DNA of 64,000 nt from Amycolatopsis camponoti (GCF_902497555.1 NZ_CABVGP010000003.1:806001-870000), one strand, 5' to 3'; positions 45,218 through 53,596 are shown, counted from the stretch's first letter. The notes: generated from the sequence alone by a model not told the origin. Program-made: numbers and translations.

Positions 45218-46081
45218 GTGCGGAAGTTCTTGACCGTGACCGCCCTGGCCGCCTTCGTCACCGGTAGCGCGTTCCTTTCCGCGGGCAGTGCCTCGGCGAG
45301 CCAGCAGATCGTGAGCGCCAGCTGCACCGGCACGGTCACCGGCCAGATGGGCGACCAGGTGGCGATCGATGGGGCTTCGGTCAAGACCCTCGTCACCAAC
45401 GGCGCGAACAACGCAGGCACCCTCGCGGTCGGCAGCTGGGCCGGCGACTCCATCGCCAAGAACCACGCGATCCCGGTGGGCCAGGTGCCGAACGCCGCGG
45501 GCGGCGAGGTGACCGGCGCCGCGATCGGCAAAGCGGTCCGCACCGCGCTCTCCAACTCCGGCACCTGGGGTCTCGGGCTCGACTGGAACAAGACCTTGAA
45601 CAGCGTCGAGAGCACGGTCGCGAAGGGCTGCAACCTCACGCTGCTCGCCGGCAACTACGTCGCCCCGAGCACGCCGGGTCAGCCGGGCGCGGGCGGCACC
45701 GGTACCCCTCAGGGCGGCACCCCCGGCGGCGCCTCCGGCAACCTCTCGAACCTGAACCCGGGCACCGCCGGCGGCACGGGCGGCAGCGCGCCGATGCGTG
45801 ACTACGGCGGCATCCCCACCGCGACCGCCGGCACGGCCGTCGCCCCGGGGGTGCGCTACCCGGCGAACGGCACGCTCCCCGGCGACGCCTCCGCGCCGCA
45901 GGGTGACACGGGTGCCCAGAGCGGCCAGGGTGCCGACATCCGCGACGCGGGCAACGCCCAGTCGGTGGCCTCGCCCGGCTCGGCGAACGACGTCCAGCTG
46001 CCGATGCTGCTCGCGGTGATCGTGCTCGCCGGCGTCACGGCCGGGCTCGTCCGCACCTGGGTCCTGCGCCGCGCGAGCTGA
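45218..46081 (+). CDS. Secreted membrane-anchored protein, paralogue 3 of 3
   Basis: A 287-residue relative with a signal peptide (VRKFLTVTALAAFVTGSAFL, cleavage near ASAS), two cysteines (SASCTGT and AKGCNLT), a Gly/Pro linker, PMRDYGGIPTATAG, and a C-terminal LPMLLAVIVLAGVTAGLVRT helix with RR. GTG 45218 was chosen because it begins a canonical signal peptide nine bases after GGAGG; ATG 45194 is possible. Upstream, GTATCTT is repeated at 45139-45145 and 45150-45156, 11 bases apart, possibly a response-regulator site. Confidence 0.72.
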   Translation: MRKFLTVTALAAFVTGSAFLSAGSASASQQIVSASCTGTVTGQMGDQVAIDGASVKTLVTNGANNAGTLAVGSWAGDSIAKNHAIPVGQVPNAAGGEVTGAAIGKAVRTALSNSGTWGLGLDWNKTLNSVESTVAKGCNLTLLAGNYVAPSTPGQPGAGGTGTPQGGTPGGASGNLSNLNPGTAGGTGGSAPMRDYGGIPTATAGTAVAPGVRYPANGTLPGDASAPQGDTGAQSGQGADIRDAGNAQSVASPGSANDVQLPMLLAVIVLAGVTAGLVRTWVLRRAS

Positions 46082-46194
46082 CCCGGACGGCACCCCGCCG
46101 TCCGGTCCCGAAGGCACCCCCAGGTAGCCTTACCTGGACAAACCCTCCTGTCACGGACAGTCCGTGGCCGCGAGCCCATAGGAGGTGAGTGGTT

Positions 46195-46521
46195 GTGTCA
46201 CGCCATTACGAGGTAATGGTCATCCTGGACCCCACGCTCGACGAGCGCACTGTCGCTCCGACGCTGGACACCTTCCTCAACGTGATCCGCACTTCGGGCG
46301 GAAGCGTCGAGAAGGTCGACGTCTGGGGCCGGCGCCGGCTTTCGTACGAGATCAAGAAGCACGCCGAGGGGATCTACGCCCTCCTCGACCTGAACTCGTC
46401 TTCGGACGCGGTGAAGGAGCTGGACCGCCAGCTGTCGCTGCAGGAGACCGTGCTCCGCACCAAGGTCATGCGTCGCGAGATCAAGCGCGCCGCGGCCAAG
46501 CCCGCCGCCGTCAAGGCCTGA
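46195..46521 (+). CDS. rpsF: 30S ribosomal protein bS6
   Basis: A 108-residue bS6, which binds the central domain of 16S rRNA as a partner of bS18. The conserved start [11 protein letters not shown], the [14 protein letters not shown] block and the LRTKVMRRE end are present. GTG 46195 has GGAGG (46181-46185) at nine bases; GTG 46189 is only three bases away and less likely. It opens the rpsF-ssb-rpsR-rplI operon. Confidence 0.97.
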   Translation: MSRHYEVMVILDPTLDERTVAPTLDTFLNVIRTSGGSVEKVDVWGRRRLSYEIKKHAEGIYALLDLNSSSDAVKELDRQLSLQETVLRTKVMRREIKRAAAKPAAVKA

Positions 46522-46538
46522 GCCGAAGGGTATTCCCG

Positions 46539-47060
46539 ATGGCTGGAGACACCGTCATCACGGTGATCGGCAACCTGACGTCCGACCCGGAGCTGCGCTT
46601 CACCCCGTCCGGTGCGGCGGTCGCGAACTTCACCGTCGCGTCCACGCCCCGCACGCTCGACAAGCAGTCGGGCGAGTGGAAGGACGGCGAGGCGCTGTTC
46701 CTGCGCTGCAACATCTGGCGCCAGGCGGCGGAGAACGTCGCCGAGTCCCTGACCCGCGGCGCTCGCGTCGTCGTGCAGGGCCGCCTGAAGCAGCGGTCGT
46801 TCGAGACGAAGGAAGGCGAGAAGCGCACCGTCGTCGAGCTCGAGGTCGACGAAATCGGCCCCTCGCTGCGCTACGCCACGGCCAAGGTCAACAAGGTCAG
46901 CCGCGGTGGCGGCGGCGGTGGTGACTTCGGCGGCGGCGGTGGCGGTGGAAACCGCGGCGGCGGCGGTGGCGGCGGAATGCCGGCCGACGACCCGTGGGGC
47001 TCCGCCCCGGCCGCCAGCAGCGGTGGCGGCGGCGGCTTCTCCGACGAGCCTCCCTTCTGA
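46539..47060 (+). CDS. ssb: Single-stranded DNA-binding protein
   Basis: A 173-residue SSB with an N-terminal OB fold (residues 1-115; [36 protein letters not shown]). A strongly Gly-rich linker follows, and the acidic tip DEPPF, the docking site for repair and replication proteins. It lies 17 bases after rpsF in the conserved ribosomal operon, ahead of dnaB as in other actinobacteria. Confidence 0.97.
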   Translation: MAGDTVITVIGNLTSDPELRFTPSGAAVANFTVASTPRTLDKQSGEWKDGEALFLRCNIWRQAAENVAESLTRGARVVVQGRLKQRSFETKEGEKRTVVELEVDEIGPSLRYATAKVNKVSRGGGGGGDFGGGGGGGNRGGGGGGGMPADDPWGSAPAASSGGGGGFSDEPPF

Positions 47061-47101
47061 TCTCGTACACATCCACAGATTTGAATTTCCAGGAGTAGAC
47101 A

Positions 47102-47350
47102 GTGGCCAAGCCACCCATTCGCAAGCCCAAGAAGAAGGTCTGCGTGTTCTGCAAGGCCGAGAAAAAGGGCCGTCCGGAACTGATCGACTACAAGGACACC
47201 AACCTGCTGCGGAAGTACATCTCCGACCGCGGCAAGATCCGTGCCCGTCGCGTCACCGGCAACTGCAGCCAGCACCAGCGTGACATCGCCATCGCGGTCA
47301 AGAACTCCCGCGAGATGGCGCTGCTGCCCTACACCTCGACCGCGCGCTAA
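47102..47350 (+). CDS. rpsR: 30S ribosomal protein bS18, zinc-binding form
   Basis: An 82-residue bS18 with the partner-interaction block [17 protein letters not shown]. It keeps the cysteine-rich (C+) signature, CVFC near the N terminus and CSQH later, so it is the zinc-binding version rather than the zinc-free paralogue used under zinc limitation. GTG start at 47102. Confidence 0.97.
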   Translation: MAKPPIRKPKKKVCVFCKAEKKGRPELIDYKDTNLLRKYISDRGKIRARRVTGNCSQHQRDIAIAVKNSREMALLPYTSTAR

Positions 47351-47364
47351 GGGAGGGCACTGAA

Positions 47365-47826
47365 ATGGCGAAGATCATCCTCACCACGGACGTGGCCAAC
47401 CTCGGCGGCCCCGGCGACATCGTCGAGGTCAAGGACGGCTACGCGCGCAACTACCTGCTCCCGCGGGGCTACGCGATCGCGGCCTCCAAGGGTGCCGAGA
47501 AGAACGTGCGCACCATCCAGCGGGCGCAGGAGAGCCGTCGCATCCGCGACCTCGACCACGCCAAGGAGATCAAGGCGACGCTGGAGGGCCTCGGCGCCAT
47601 CCAGCTCAACGGCAAGGCGGCCGAGGGCTCGAAGAAGCTCTTCGGTTCGATCACCGCCGGCGAGATCGTCGACGCGATCAAGGCGGCCGGTGGCCCGCTG
47701 CTCGACAAGCGCGTCATCGAGCTGCGCGACCACATCAAGACCGTGGGCAAGCACTCGGTCGGCGCCCGGCTTCACCCGGACGTGAAGGTCGAGGTGCGGC
47801 TCGAGGTCAAGGCCTCGCAGGCGTAG
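47365..47826 (+). CDS. rplI: 50S ribosomal protein bL9
   Basis: A 153-residue bL9 with its two RNA-binding domains joined by a long helix. The N-terminal KIILTTDVANLGGPGDIVEV and DGYARNYLLPRGYA blocks are canonical. It is the last gene of the ribosomal operon and is followed by a terminator hairpin. Confidence 0.97.
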   Translation: MAKIILTTDVANLGGPGDIVEVKDGYARNYLLPRGYAIAASKGAEKNVRTIQRAQESRRIRDLDHAKEIKATLEGLGAIQLNGKAAEGSKKLFGSITAGEIVDAIKAAGGPLLDKRVIELRDHIKTVGKHSVGARLHPDVKVEVRLEVKASQA

Positions 47827-47849
47827 TCCGGCGCAGTAACGCAGTACGT

Positions 47850-47894
47850 CGTGGAAGGCGGGTCGCTCCCTGGTCGGGGCGGCCCGCCTTCACG
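47850..47894 (+). terminator. Terminator after rplI
   Basis: The arms at 47850-47866 and 47879-47894 pair over about 15 positions with minor mismatches around a 12-base loop and are followed by CGTTTCG. It separates the ribosomal operon from the ESX-type set. Confidence 0.7.
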
Positions 47895-47968
47895 CGTTTC
47901 GGGGGAACCCCGGACACGACGGCGCCGTCGTAGGAGAATGGGCGGGGACGCGAAGGGGATGGAACCGG

Positions 47969-48325
47969 ATGGGTAACGAGGTCAACATGTCCGCGCCGGC
48001 CGGTGGCGGTGGCGGCTTCACGTTCGACGCCGACAAGATCGACGCCGTCATCAAGAAGTGGCAGGACCTCCAAGCCGACCTCAAGCGCGACTACGACGAC
48101 GCCAACCTGATGGCGAACGTCAAGGCGCCCGGCAAGGAGTTCGCCAGCGGCGACTGGGAGAAGCTCGCGAACCCGTCCGGCAAGGCGTTCCTCGAGCAGA
48201 ACTCCAAGATGCAGGAGTACGTCAAGAACTACATCGACGCACTGACCGCCGCGAAGCAGAAGATCACCACCAAGGAGTCGGACACCCAGGCCGACCTCTC
48301 GAAGACGGGGAACCAGGCCACGTGA
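47969..48325 (+). CDS. Small helical protein of a type VII secretion set
   Basis: A 118-residue, leaderless-secreted-type helical protein of the WXG100/ESX size class, with two predicted helices (about 20-50 and 70-105). It has a GDWEKL turn-like stretch but not a classical WxG. There is no Sec signal. It is coupled by a four-base overlap to a DUF3558 lipoprotein and lies before a PPE-like protein and an EspG-like chaperone, which is the basis for the type VII link. ATG 47969 and ATG 47987 are both possible starts. Confidence 0.6.
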   Translation: MGNEVNMSAPAGGGGGFTFDADKIDAVIKKWQDLQADLKRDYDDANLMANVKAPGKEFASGDWEKLANPSGKAFLEQNSKMQEYVKNYIDALTAAKQKITTKESDTQADLSKTGNQAT

Positions 48326-48924
48326 ACCGACGACTTCTCGCCGTCCCGGCCCTGGTCTTCGCCGTGCTCGCCGTCGCGGGCTGCTCCGGCAAGACGCGGG
48401 GCACCGCCAACCCGGAGCCGACCGCGGCGTCCGGCGGCAGCGAGACGTCCCGGTCCGCGGCCGACTCCGCGCCGCGGGTGCCGGAGCCGCTGAAGACCGC
48501 GAACATCACGTCGGACGCCTGCGCCACGATCAACGCCGACGGACGCTCGGCGCTGGGCCTCGGCGACGGCTCCCCGCGCAGCACCGCGAACGGCCCGAGC
48601 TGCACGTTCCAGGAAGCCGCCGACCCGGGCAACCAGATCGACGTGACCACGGTGACGGCGAACAAGAACGGGCTCCAGGACGTCTACGACACCAAGGCGA
48701 ACGACGCCTACTTCGAAGAGACGCAGGCCGGCGGGTACCCGGTCGTGTACGCCGCCGCGCTGGACGACCGCAAGAAGGGCAAGTGCGGCCTGTTCGTCGG
48801 CGTCACCGACGAGCTGGCGGTCAACGTCCTGGTCCAGTACGACAACGGGGCCGGCGCCTCCGACCCGTGCTCGGTGGCGCAGAAGTTCGGCGAGGCGATG
48901 ATCCAGACCTTGAAGGTGGGCTGA
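48322..48924 (+). CDS. DUF3558 family lipoprotein
   Basis: A 200-residue lipoprotein. The signal peptide ends in a lipobox LAVAGC, so Cys20 or so would be acylated. The mature part has a Thr/Ser/Pro linker and a compact alpha/beta domain with conserved Cys pairs (DACATI, SCTF, KCGLFVG, DPCSVA), typical of DUF3558 proteins near ESX genes in Pseudonocardiaceae. Function unknown; probably at the outer face of the membrane. The GTG overlaps the previous stop (GTGA), and the next gene starts one base after its own stop. Confidence 0.82.
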   Translation: MNRRLLAVPALVFAVLAVAGCSGKTRGTANPEPTAASGGSETSRSAADSAPRVPEPLKTANITSDACATINADGRSALGLGDGSPRSTANGPSCTFQEAADPGNQIDVTTVTANKNGLQDVYDTKANDAYFEETQAGGYPVVYAAALDDRKKGKCGLFVGVTDELAVNVLVQYDNGAGASDPCSVAQKFGEAMIQTLKVG

Positions 48925-48925
48925 G

Positions 48926-50287
48926 ATGCTGGAACTGGTGCTGCTCGGCGGGTTCGCCGCGTACAACATGGCGACCACGCACTCCGACGACCACGCTTCG
49001 CAGCAGGGCGATCGCAAGATCGACTGCTACGACATCTGGCACCAGATCACCACCGGCCCCGGCACCGGCTCGATCCAGAACGGGCAGTCGGCGGCCGGCC
49101 GGCTGAAGGGCGCCTACGCGGACCGGCTCAGCACCATCGACGCACTGGCCAAGGAGATGGACGCCGCCTGGACCGGCGGCGGCTCGGACGCGGCGCAGAA
49201 CGCGGGCGCGCACCCGCTGCGGGTGTGGATGGAGGACTCGGGCACGAAGCTGACCGACTCCGACAAGTACCTCGGCGAGCAGAACACCGCGTTCACCACG
49301 GTGCACGCGCAGGTGCAGGAGGTCCCGAAGGACCCGCCGAAGAACAACCTGCTCAACGCGGTGACGCCGTGGACGACCGACACCGACCGGGCGATCCGCG
49401 ACTACAACGCCAAGGGCCAGGCCAACGTCGACGCCTTCAACACCTACTACAAGGCGAGCAACGACAACGGCCAGAAGATGCCGACGTACTCCGCGCTCAA
49501 GGGGCAGCAGGAGAACGTCAACATCGACGACGGCAAGAAGAAGCCGGGCAACGGAAAGGGCGAGGGCAACGGGAACGGGGAAGGTGAGCGCGGGGGTGCC
49601 CCGGGCGTTGGACCCGGCGGCGTGAACATGCCGGGGCCGGGCGGCGTCCCGTCGTTCAACGCCCAGCCGCCGAACACCCCGGGCGGCAGCTTCGACCCGT
49701 CGAAGGTGCCCGGCGGGAGCTTCGACCCGTCCAAGGTGCCGGGCTTCGATCCGTCGAAGGTGCCGAGCGGTAGTTATGACCCGTCGAAGATCCCGGGCGC
49801 GGGCAGCTACACCCCGCCGAACTTCAACGACGGCACCAGCGCGTCCGGCTTCTCGCCGTCCGACCTGCCGGGTGTGCCGAGCTTCGGCCCGGGCAGCACG
49901 CCGAGCTTCTCCGGTGGCGGGGGTGGCGGCGGGTTCGGCCCCGGCGGCTCGGGCGGCATCGGCGACCCGACGGCGGGCTTCGGCCCGGGCGGCAGCGCCG
50001 GCTTCGGGCCCGGTGGCTCGTCCGGTGCGTCCCTGCCGGGCGGCGCCGGCGGGACGGGCGCGGGCCGGGGCGGCATGGGTGCCGGCGGCGGCGCGATGGG
50101 CGCGGGCGGCGCGGGGGCCGGGCGCGCCGGTTCCACCGGCATGGGTGGCATGGGCGGCATGGGCCACGGCGCCAAGGGCCAGGGCGGCGGCGACGAAGAA
50201 CGCACGTCGAAGTACCTGCTCGGCGACGACCCGAACGAGATCTTCGGGAGCGACGAGCTCACCGCACCGCCGGTCATCGGCGAGTAG
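48926..50287 (+). CDS. PPE-like type VII secretion substrate with Gly/Pro-rich tail
   Basis: A 453-residue protein with an N-terminal helical domain of about 190 residues that contains a WxG turn (W82-T-G84), as in WXG/PPE proteins. It continues with a long Gly/Pro-rich low-complexity region holding four DPSK(V/I)P repeats at 255-290. It ends in a conserved acidic tail, SKYLLGDDPNEIFGSDEL, followed by a short TAPPVIGE-type end. PPE proteins are secreted by ESX machines and are guided by EspG, whose likely gene comes next. No ESX membrane component is nearby, so export would use a system encoded elsewhere. Confidence 0.75.
   Translation: MLELVLLGGFAAYNMATTHSDDHASQQGDRKIDCYDIWHQITTGPGTGSIQNGQSAAGRLKGAYADRLSTIDALAKEMDAAWTGGGSDAAQNAGAHPLRVWMEDSGTKLTDSDKYLGEQNTAFTTVHAQVQEVPKDPPKNNLLNAVTPWTTDTDRAIRDYNAKGQANVDAFNTYYKASNDNGQKMPTYSALKGQQENVNIDDGKKKPGNGKGEGNGNGEGERGGAPGVGPGGVNMPGPGGVPSFNAQPPNTPGGSFDPSKVPGGSFDPSKVPGFDPSKVPSGSYDPSKIPGAGSYTPPNFNDGTSASGFSPSDLPGVPSFGPGSTPSFSGGGGGGGFGPGGSGGIGDPTAGFGPGGSAGFGPGGSSGASLPGGAGGTGAGRGGMGAGGGAMGAGGAGAGRAGSTGMGGMGGMGHGAKGQGGGDEERTSKYLLGDDPNEIFGSDELTAPPVIGE
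49685..49795 (+). repeat. Four in-frame DPSK(V/I)P repeats
   Basis: Within the PPE-like gene, units GSFDPSKVPG, GSFDPSKVPG, FDPSKVPS and GSYDPSKIPG follow one another with 8 to 10 residues per unit. The DNA copies differ at synonymous sites, so the expansion is not very recent. Confidence 0.75.
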
Positions 50288-50380
50288 CGCACGCGAGACC
50301 GCCGGGTGCGTGCCAAGATGGGCGCGCCCGGCTTTCCCGGGACCACCGAGCCGATTTCGATCTTCACTGGGGGAAGAGCG

Positions 50381-51169
50381 GTGCTGGACAGGCAGGTCAC
50401 CATCACGACCGGCACCCTGGTCAACCTGATCCGGCGCCGGGGCGGCGAGCCGCACACCGTGCTGGCCGAGACGCCGACCTGGTACAGCGACGAGGCCCAG
50501 CGCGCCGAGGACGAGCGGGTCAACGCCGAGCTCACCAAGGCCGGGCTGTTCGGCCCGCGCGGCATGCACCCCGGGTTCGTCGCGACGGTCGAAGCCATCG
50601 CCCGGCCGCAGCTGGAGTACTACGGCTGGATCGACGGCGGGTTCCAGGGCAAGCCGGTCAGCTACCGGCTGCTCGCGGGCAGCGCCGGCGGCGAGGCGTT
50701 CGTGCTGGCCAAGCACGAGGAACTCGACGTCGTCGTGCTGGAGTCGACTCAGCCGCACGAGCTGCTCGACGGTTTCCTCGGCCAGATCCCGAAGCTGGCA
50801 CCCGGACGCGGGACACCGCTCGCCGTGCCGAAGAGCCAGATCGAGGGCACCGCTCGCGGCGACGAAGGCGGGTACGCGGTGCTCCGCAGCGACCGTCCGG
50901 CCGAGGGCGCGCAGGAGGTCGACGAGCTCCGGCGGATCCTCTCGCTACGCCGAATGGGGAGCGGCAGCCTCTACGTCGCGACCCGCAGTCGCAGCGGGGC
51001 CTGGCACCGCATCGAACGCCCGGTGAACTACATCGATACGTCGGAAGGCCGGTGGCTGACCGAAGAGGTGCCGGGACGTGGGGAGAACCGGATCGCCTTC
51101 ACCCCGGCCGACCAGCGCGTTCTCGCTGAGCGGTTACGCAGCGCACAGGGCCGGCTCACCGCGGCCTGA
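50381..51169 (+). CDS. EspG-like ESX secretion-associated protein
   Basis: A 262-residue cytosolic protein of the EspG family, chaperones that bind PPE proteins and deliver them to ESX secretion systems. The central region (ARPQLEYYGWIDGGF, YRLLAGSAGGEAFVLA) and the C-terminal RSRSGAWHRIERPVNYIDT are typical of actinobacterial EspG-like proteins. GTG 50381 was chosen, preceded by GGGGGAA at 50370-50376. Together with the PPE-like gene it forms a substrate-chaperone pair. Confidence 0.78.
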   Translation: MLDRQVTITTGTLVNLIRRRGGEPHTVLAETPTWYSDEAQRAEDERVNAELTKAGLFGPRGMHPGFVATVEAIARPQLEYYGWIDGGFQGKPVSYRLLAGSAGGEAFVLAKHEELDVVVLESTQPHELLDGFLGQIPKLAPGRGTPLAVPKSQIEGTARGDEGGYAVLRSDRPAEGAQEVDELRRILSLRRMGSGSLYVATRSRSGAWHRIERPVNYIDTSEGRWLTEEVPGRGENRIAFTPADQRVLAERLRSAQGRLTAA

Positions 51170-51217
51170 GTGCCGGCCGTTCAGCCCACCAGGTGACGGC
51201 TCTACCCTCCGTGATAT

Positions 51218-51441
51218 TCATCCACAGGTCGCGCCGGTCAATGGTCTCCGGCTGGTCCACGACACGCCGAACAACGGACTTCGCGCGACACGCCGGACGA
51301 GTTTCCGGGAAGTTCTCCACATCTTGTTCACAGCAGTTGACCTGGGGATTCGTCGAAGCCGATCACGCTTGTCCCCACCTTGTCCACAGCTCTCGCGGCA
51401 CCTGTGACTGGTTACCCCCATTCATCCACAGGTTGTCCACA
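51218..51441 (+). promoter_or_regulatory. Cluster of DnaA-box-like sites upstream of dnaB
   Basis: The 500-base gene-free stretch 51170-51672 holds seven DnaA-box-like nonamers, all in the same orientation. Two are perfect TTGTCCACA (51380-51388, 51433-51441). Two are TCATCCACA (51218-51226, 51422-51430). Three are one mismatch from consensus: TTCTCCACA (51313-51321), TTGTTCACA (51324-51332) and TTGTCCCCA (51369-51377). I see no A/T-rich unwinding element. The likely role is DnaA-dependent control of dnaB or DnaA titration rather than an origin. Confidence 0.65.
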
Positions 51442-51632
51442 GAAGGGTCCCCATCCGGAATTGCCTTCGGCCTAACGGGGGATCTAGCGTGCCCGCTCGG
51501 GCCTGTACTCACGGTGGCGCCCGGCGTGCCTCCGAGAGCCGGACGACGTTCTCACCGATCATCGGGGGGACACGTCCGGAACAGTCAGGCACCGACCTGG
51601 CCGCGTGCTTCGAGAGCGAAGATCCGGCATAC

Positions 51633-51648
51633 TCGAACGAGTGTTCGA
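51633..51648. promoter_or_regulatory. SOS box (LexA site) at the dnaB promoter
   Basis: TCGAAC-GAGT-GTTCGA is a perfect match to the actinobacterial LexA consensus TCGAAC-N4-GTTCGA. It lies 24 bases before the dnaB start and overlaps a candidate -10, CATACT at 51628-51633, so LexA bound here would block the promoter. Confidence 0.8.
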
Positions 51649-51672
51649 CACGATGAGGAGGTGTCCGGAGCG

Positions 51673-53079
51673 GTGGCGCTGACCGACGACCGCGGTCCGA
51701 TGTACGCGGAGTCCGACCCGGGTCCGAGCGACCCCGGCTCCGGCGGCGGTTTCGACCGCCAGCCGCCGCAGGACATCACAGCCGAGCAGTCCGTGCTCGG
51801 CGGCATGCTGCTGTCCAAGGACGCGGTCGCCGACGTCATCGAGGCGCTCGGCCCCGACGACTTCTACCGCCCGGCGCACCAGGCGATCTACGACTGCATC
51901 CTCGACCTCTACGGCCGCGGCGAGCCGGCCGACCCGATCACCATCTCCGCGGAGCTGGAGCGCCGGGGCGAGCTGGGCCGCATCGGCGGCGCGCCGTACC
52001 TGCACACGCTGATCGCGACGGTGCCGACCGCGGCGAACGCCGGCTTCTACGCCGAGATCGTCGCGGAGAAGGCGGTGCTGCGCCGGCTCGTCGAGGCGGG
52101 CACCCGGATCGTGCAGTACGGCTACGGCGCGGCCGCGGCGGACGGTGCGAACATCGACGAGGTGGTCGACCGCGCGCAGGCCGCGATCTACGACGTCACC
52201 GAGCGCCGGACCAGCGAGGACTACGTCGCGCTGGAAGAGCTGCTGCAGCCGACGATGGACGAGATCGACGCGATCGCCTCGCGCGGCGGCCAGTCCCAGG
52301 GCATCCCGACCGGGTTCACCGACTTCGACGAGCTGACCAACGGCCTGCACCCCGGGCAGATGATCATCGTCGCGGCCCGCCCCGGTGTCGGCAAGTCGAC
52401 CCTGGGCCTCGACTTCGCGCGGTCCGCGTCGATCCGGCACGGCCTGACCAGCGTCATCTTCTCCCTGGAAATGAGCCGGACCGAGATCGTCATGCGCATG
52501 CTGTCGGCCGAGGCGAAGATCCGCCTCGCCGACATGCGCGGTGGCAAGATGTCCGACGACGACTGGACGCGGCTGGCCCGCCGGATGAGCGAGGTGTCCG
52601 AGGCACCGCTGTTCGTCGACGACTCACCGAACATGACGATGATGGAGATCCGGGCGAAGGCGCGCCGGCTGAAGCAGCGCAACGACCTGAAGCTCGTCGT
52701 CCTCGACTACCTCCAGCTGATGACGTCCGGCAAGCGCGTCGAATCGCGGCAGCAGGAAGTCTCGGAGTTCTCGCGGCAGATGAAGCTGCTGGCCAAGGAG
52801 ATCGAGGTCCCGGTGATCGCGATCAGCCAGCTGAACCGTGGTCCCGAGCAGCGGACGGACAAGCGCCCGATGCTGTCCGACCTGCGTGAGTCCGGCTCGC
52901 TGGAGCAGGACGCCGACCTCGTCATCCTGGTCAACCGCCCCGACGCGTGGGAGCGCGACGACCCGCGCGCGGGCGAGGCGGACCTGATCATCGCGAAGCA
53001 CCGTGCCGGCCCGACCGCCACGATCGTCGTGGCCCACCAGCTGCACTACAGCCGCTTCGTGGACCTCTCCCACGACTAA
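51673..53079 (+). CDS. dnaB: Replicative DNA helicase
   Basis: A 468-residue hexameric helicase that unwinds DNA at the fork. The N-terminal domain binds primase; the RecA-like domain has Walker A ARPGVGKST at 235-243, Walker B LVVLDYLQLM, and the arginine-finger region ISQLNRGPEQR with LRESGSLEQDAD. No intein interrupts it, unlike M. tuberculosis DnaB. GTG 51673 was chosen, 11 bases after GGAGG; GTG 51661, directly abutting GAGGAG, is less likely. The promoter carries a LexA box, and the upstream region carries many DnaA boxes. Confidence 0.97.
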   Translation: MALTDDRGPMYAESDPGPSDPGSGGGFDRQPPQDITAEQSVLGGMLLSKDAVADVIEALGPDDFYRPAHQAIYDCILDLYGRGEPADPITISAELERRGELGRIGGAPYLHTLIATVPTAANAGFYAEIVAEKAVLRRLVEAGTRIVQYGYGAAAADGANIDEVVDRAQAAIYDVTERRTSEDYVALEELLQPTMDEIDAIASRGGQSQGIPTGFTDFDELTNGLHPGQMIIVAARPGVGKSTLGLDFARSASIRHGLTSVIFSLEMSRTEIVMRMLSAEAKIRLADMRGGKMSDDDWTRLARRMSEVSEAPLFVDDSPNMTMMEIRAKARRLKQRNDLKLVVLDYLQLMTSGKRVESRQQEVSEFSRQMKLLAKEIEVPVIAISQLNRGPEQRTDKRPMLSDLRESGSLEQDADLVILVNRPDAWERDDPRAGEADLIIAKHRAGPTATIVVAHQLHYSRFVDLSHD

Positions 53080-53528
53080 CCGAGGGCGCTGTACCCGCGG
53101 ATGAACGCCGTGAGGAGCCTGCCGAAGTTCTCGCGGTCCTCGTCCGGCCAGTCCGCCATGACCTCGGCGAACACCGAGCGCCGGAAGGCGTGCAGCTCGC
53201 CGAGGTGCGCCTGGCCGGCCTCGGTCGGCACGAGCACCGCACGCCGTCCGTCGCGCTGATCGGCTTCGCGGCGCAAGAGTCCCTGCTCGACGGCGCGCGC
53301 GACGAGCCGGCTGGCGCGCGGCTGGTCCACGCCCATCGCCGTGCTCAAGGCCGTCACCGTGCTGGGCTCGCCGCGTTCGGCGAGCTCTTCGACGACGTCG
53401 AGCAGCTCGTGCACCGGGTCGTGTGCGCCCTGGCCGCGGGCCTTGCCGATCCGGCTCAGCGCCCGCCGCTGCTGGCTGCGGCGGATCGCGATCATCGCGC
53501 GCTCGACGTCGGCCACCGCGTCCGTCAT
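53076..53528 (-). CDS. MarR family transcriptional regulator
   Basis: A 150-residue winged-helix protein; the recognition helix lies in MGVDQPRASRLVARAVEQGL and the wing in ADQRDGRRAVLV. It overlaps the dnaB stop by four bases in convergent orientation. It is divergent from the small winged-helix gene at 53597, across a CATGTA-CTTT-TACATG dyad, so it probably controls that gene and itself. Confidence 0.88.
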   Translation of the reverse strand: MTDAVADVERAMIAIRRSQQRRALSRIGKARGQGAHDPVHELLDVVEELAERGEPSTVTALSTAMGVDQPRASRLVARAVEQGLLRREADQRDGRRAVLVPTEAGQAHLGELHAFRRSVFAEVMADWPDEDRENFGRLLTAFIRGYSALG

Positions 53529-53550
53529 GGTTGCTCCACCCTCCCAACTG

Positions 53551-53566
53551 CATGTACTTTTACATG
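53551..53566. promoter_or_regulatory. Operator dyad between divergent winged-helix genes
   Basis: CATGTA at 53551-53556 and TACATG at 53561-53566 form a perfect inverted repeat with a CTTT spacer, 23 bases upstream of the MarR start. The patch is A/T-rich, unlike its surroundings. Confidence 0.65.
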
Positions 53567-53596
53567 TAATTGTTCCTCGACATCACCGGAGTTCCC

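Noticed and set aside
46120..46137. CCAGGTA-GCCT-TACCTGG before rpsF as an iron (DtxR/IdeR) box
   Set aside because: It matches one half of the iron-box consensus but is one base short of the 19-base symmetry, and the ribosomal operon is not an expected iron target. More likely a promoter-proximal hairpin.
51170..51672. The DnaA-box cluster as the chromosomal origin
   Set aside because: In actinobacteria oriC lies between dnaA and dnaN with boxes in both orientations; neither gene is here, all boxes share one orientation, and no A/T-rich unwinding stretch is seen.
51673..53079. An intein in dnaB
   Set aside because: The helicase motifs are continuous and the length of 468 residues is that of an uninterrupted DnaB.
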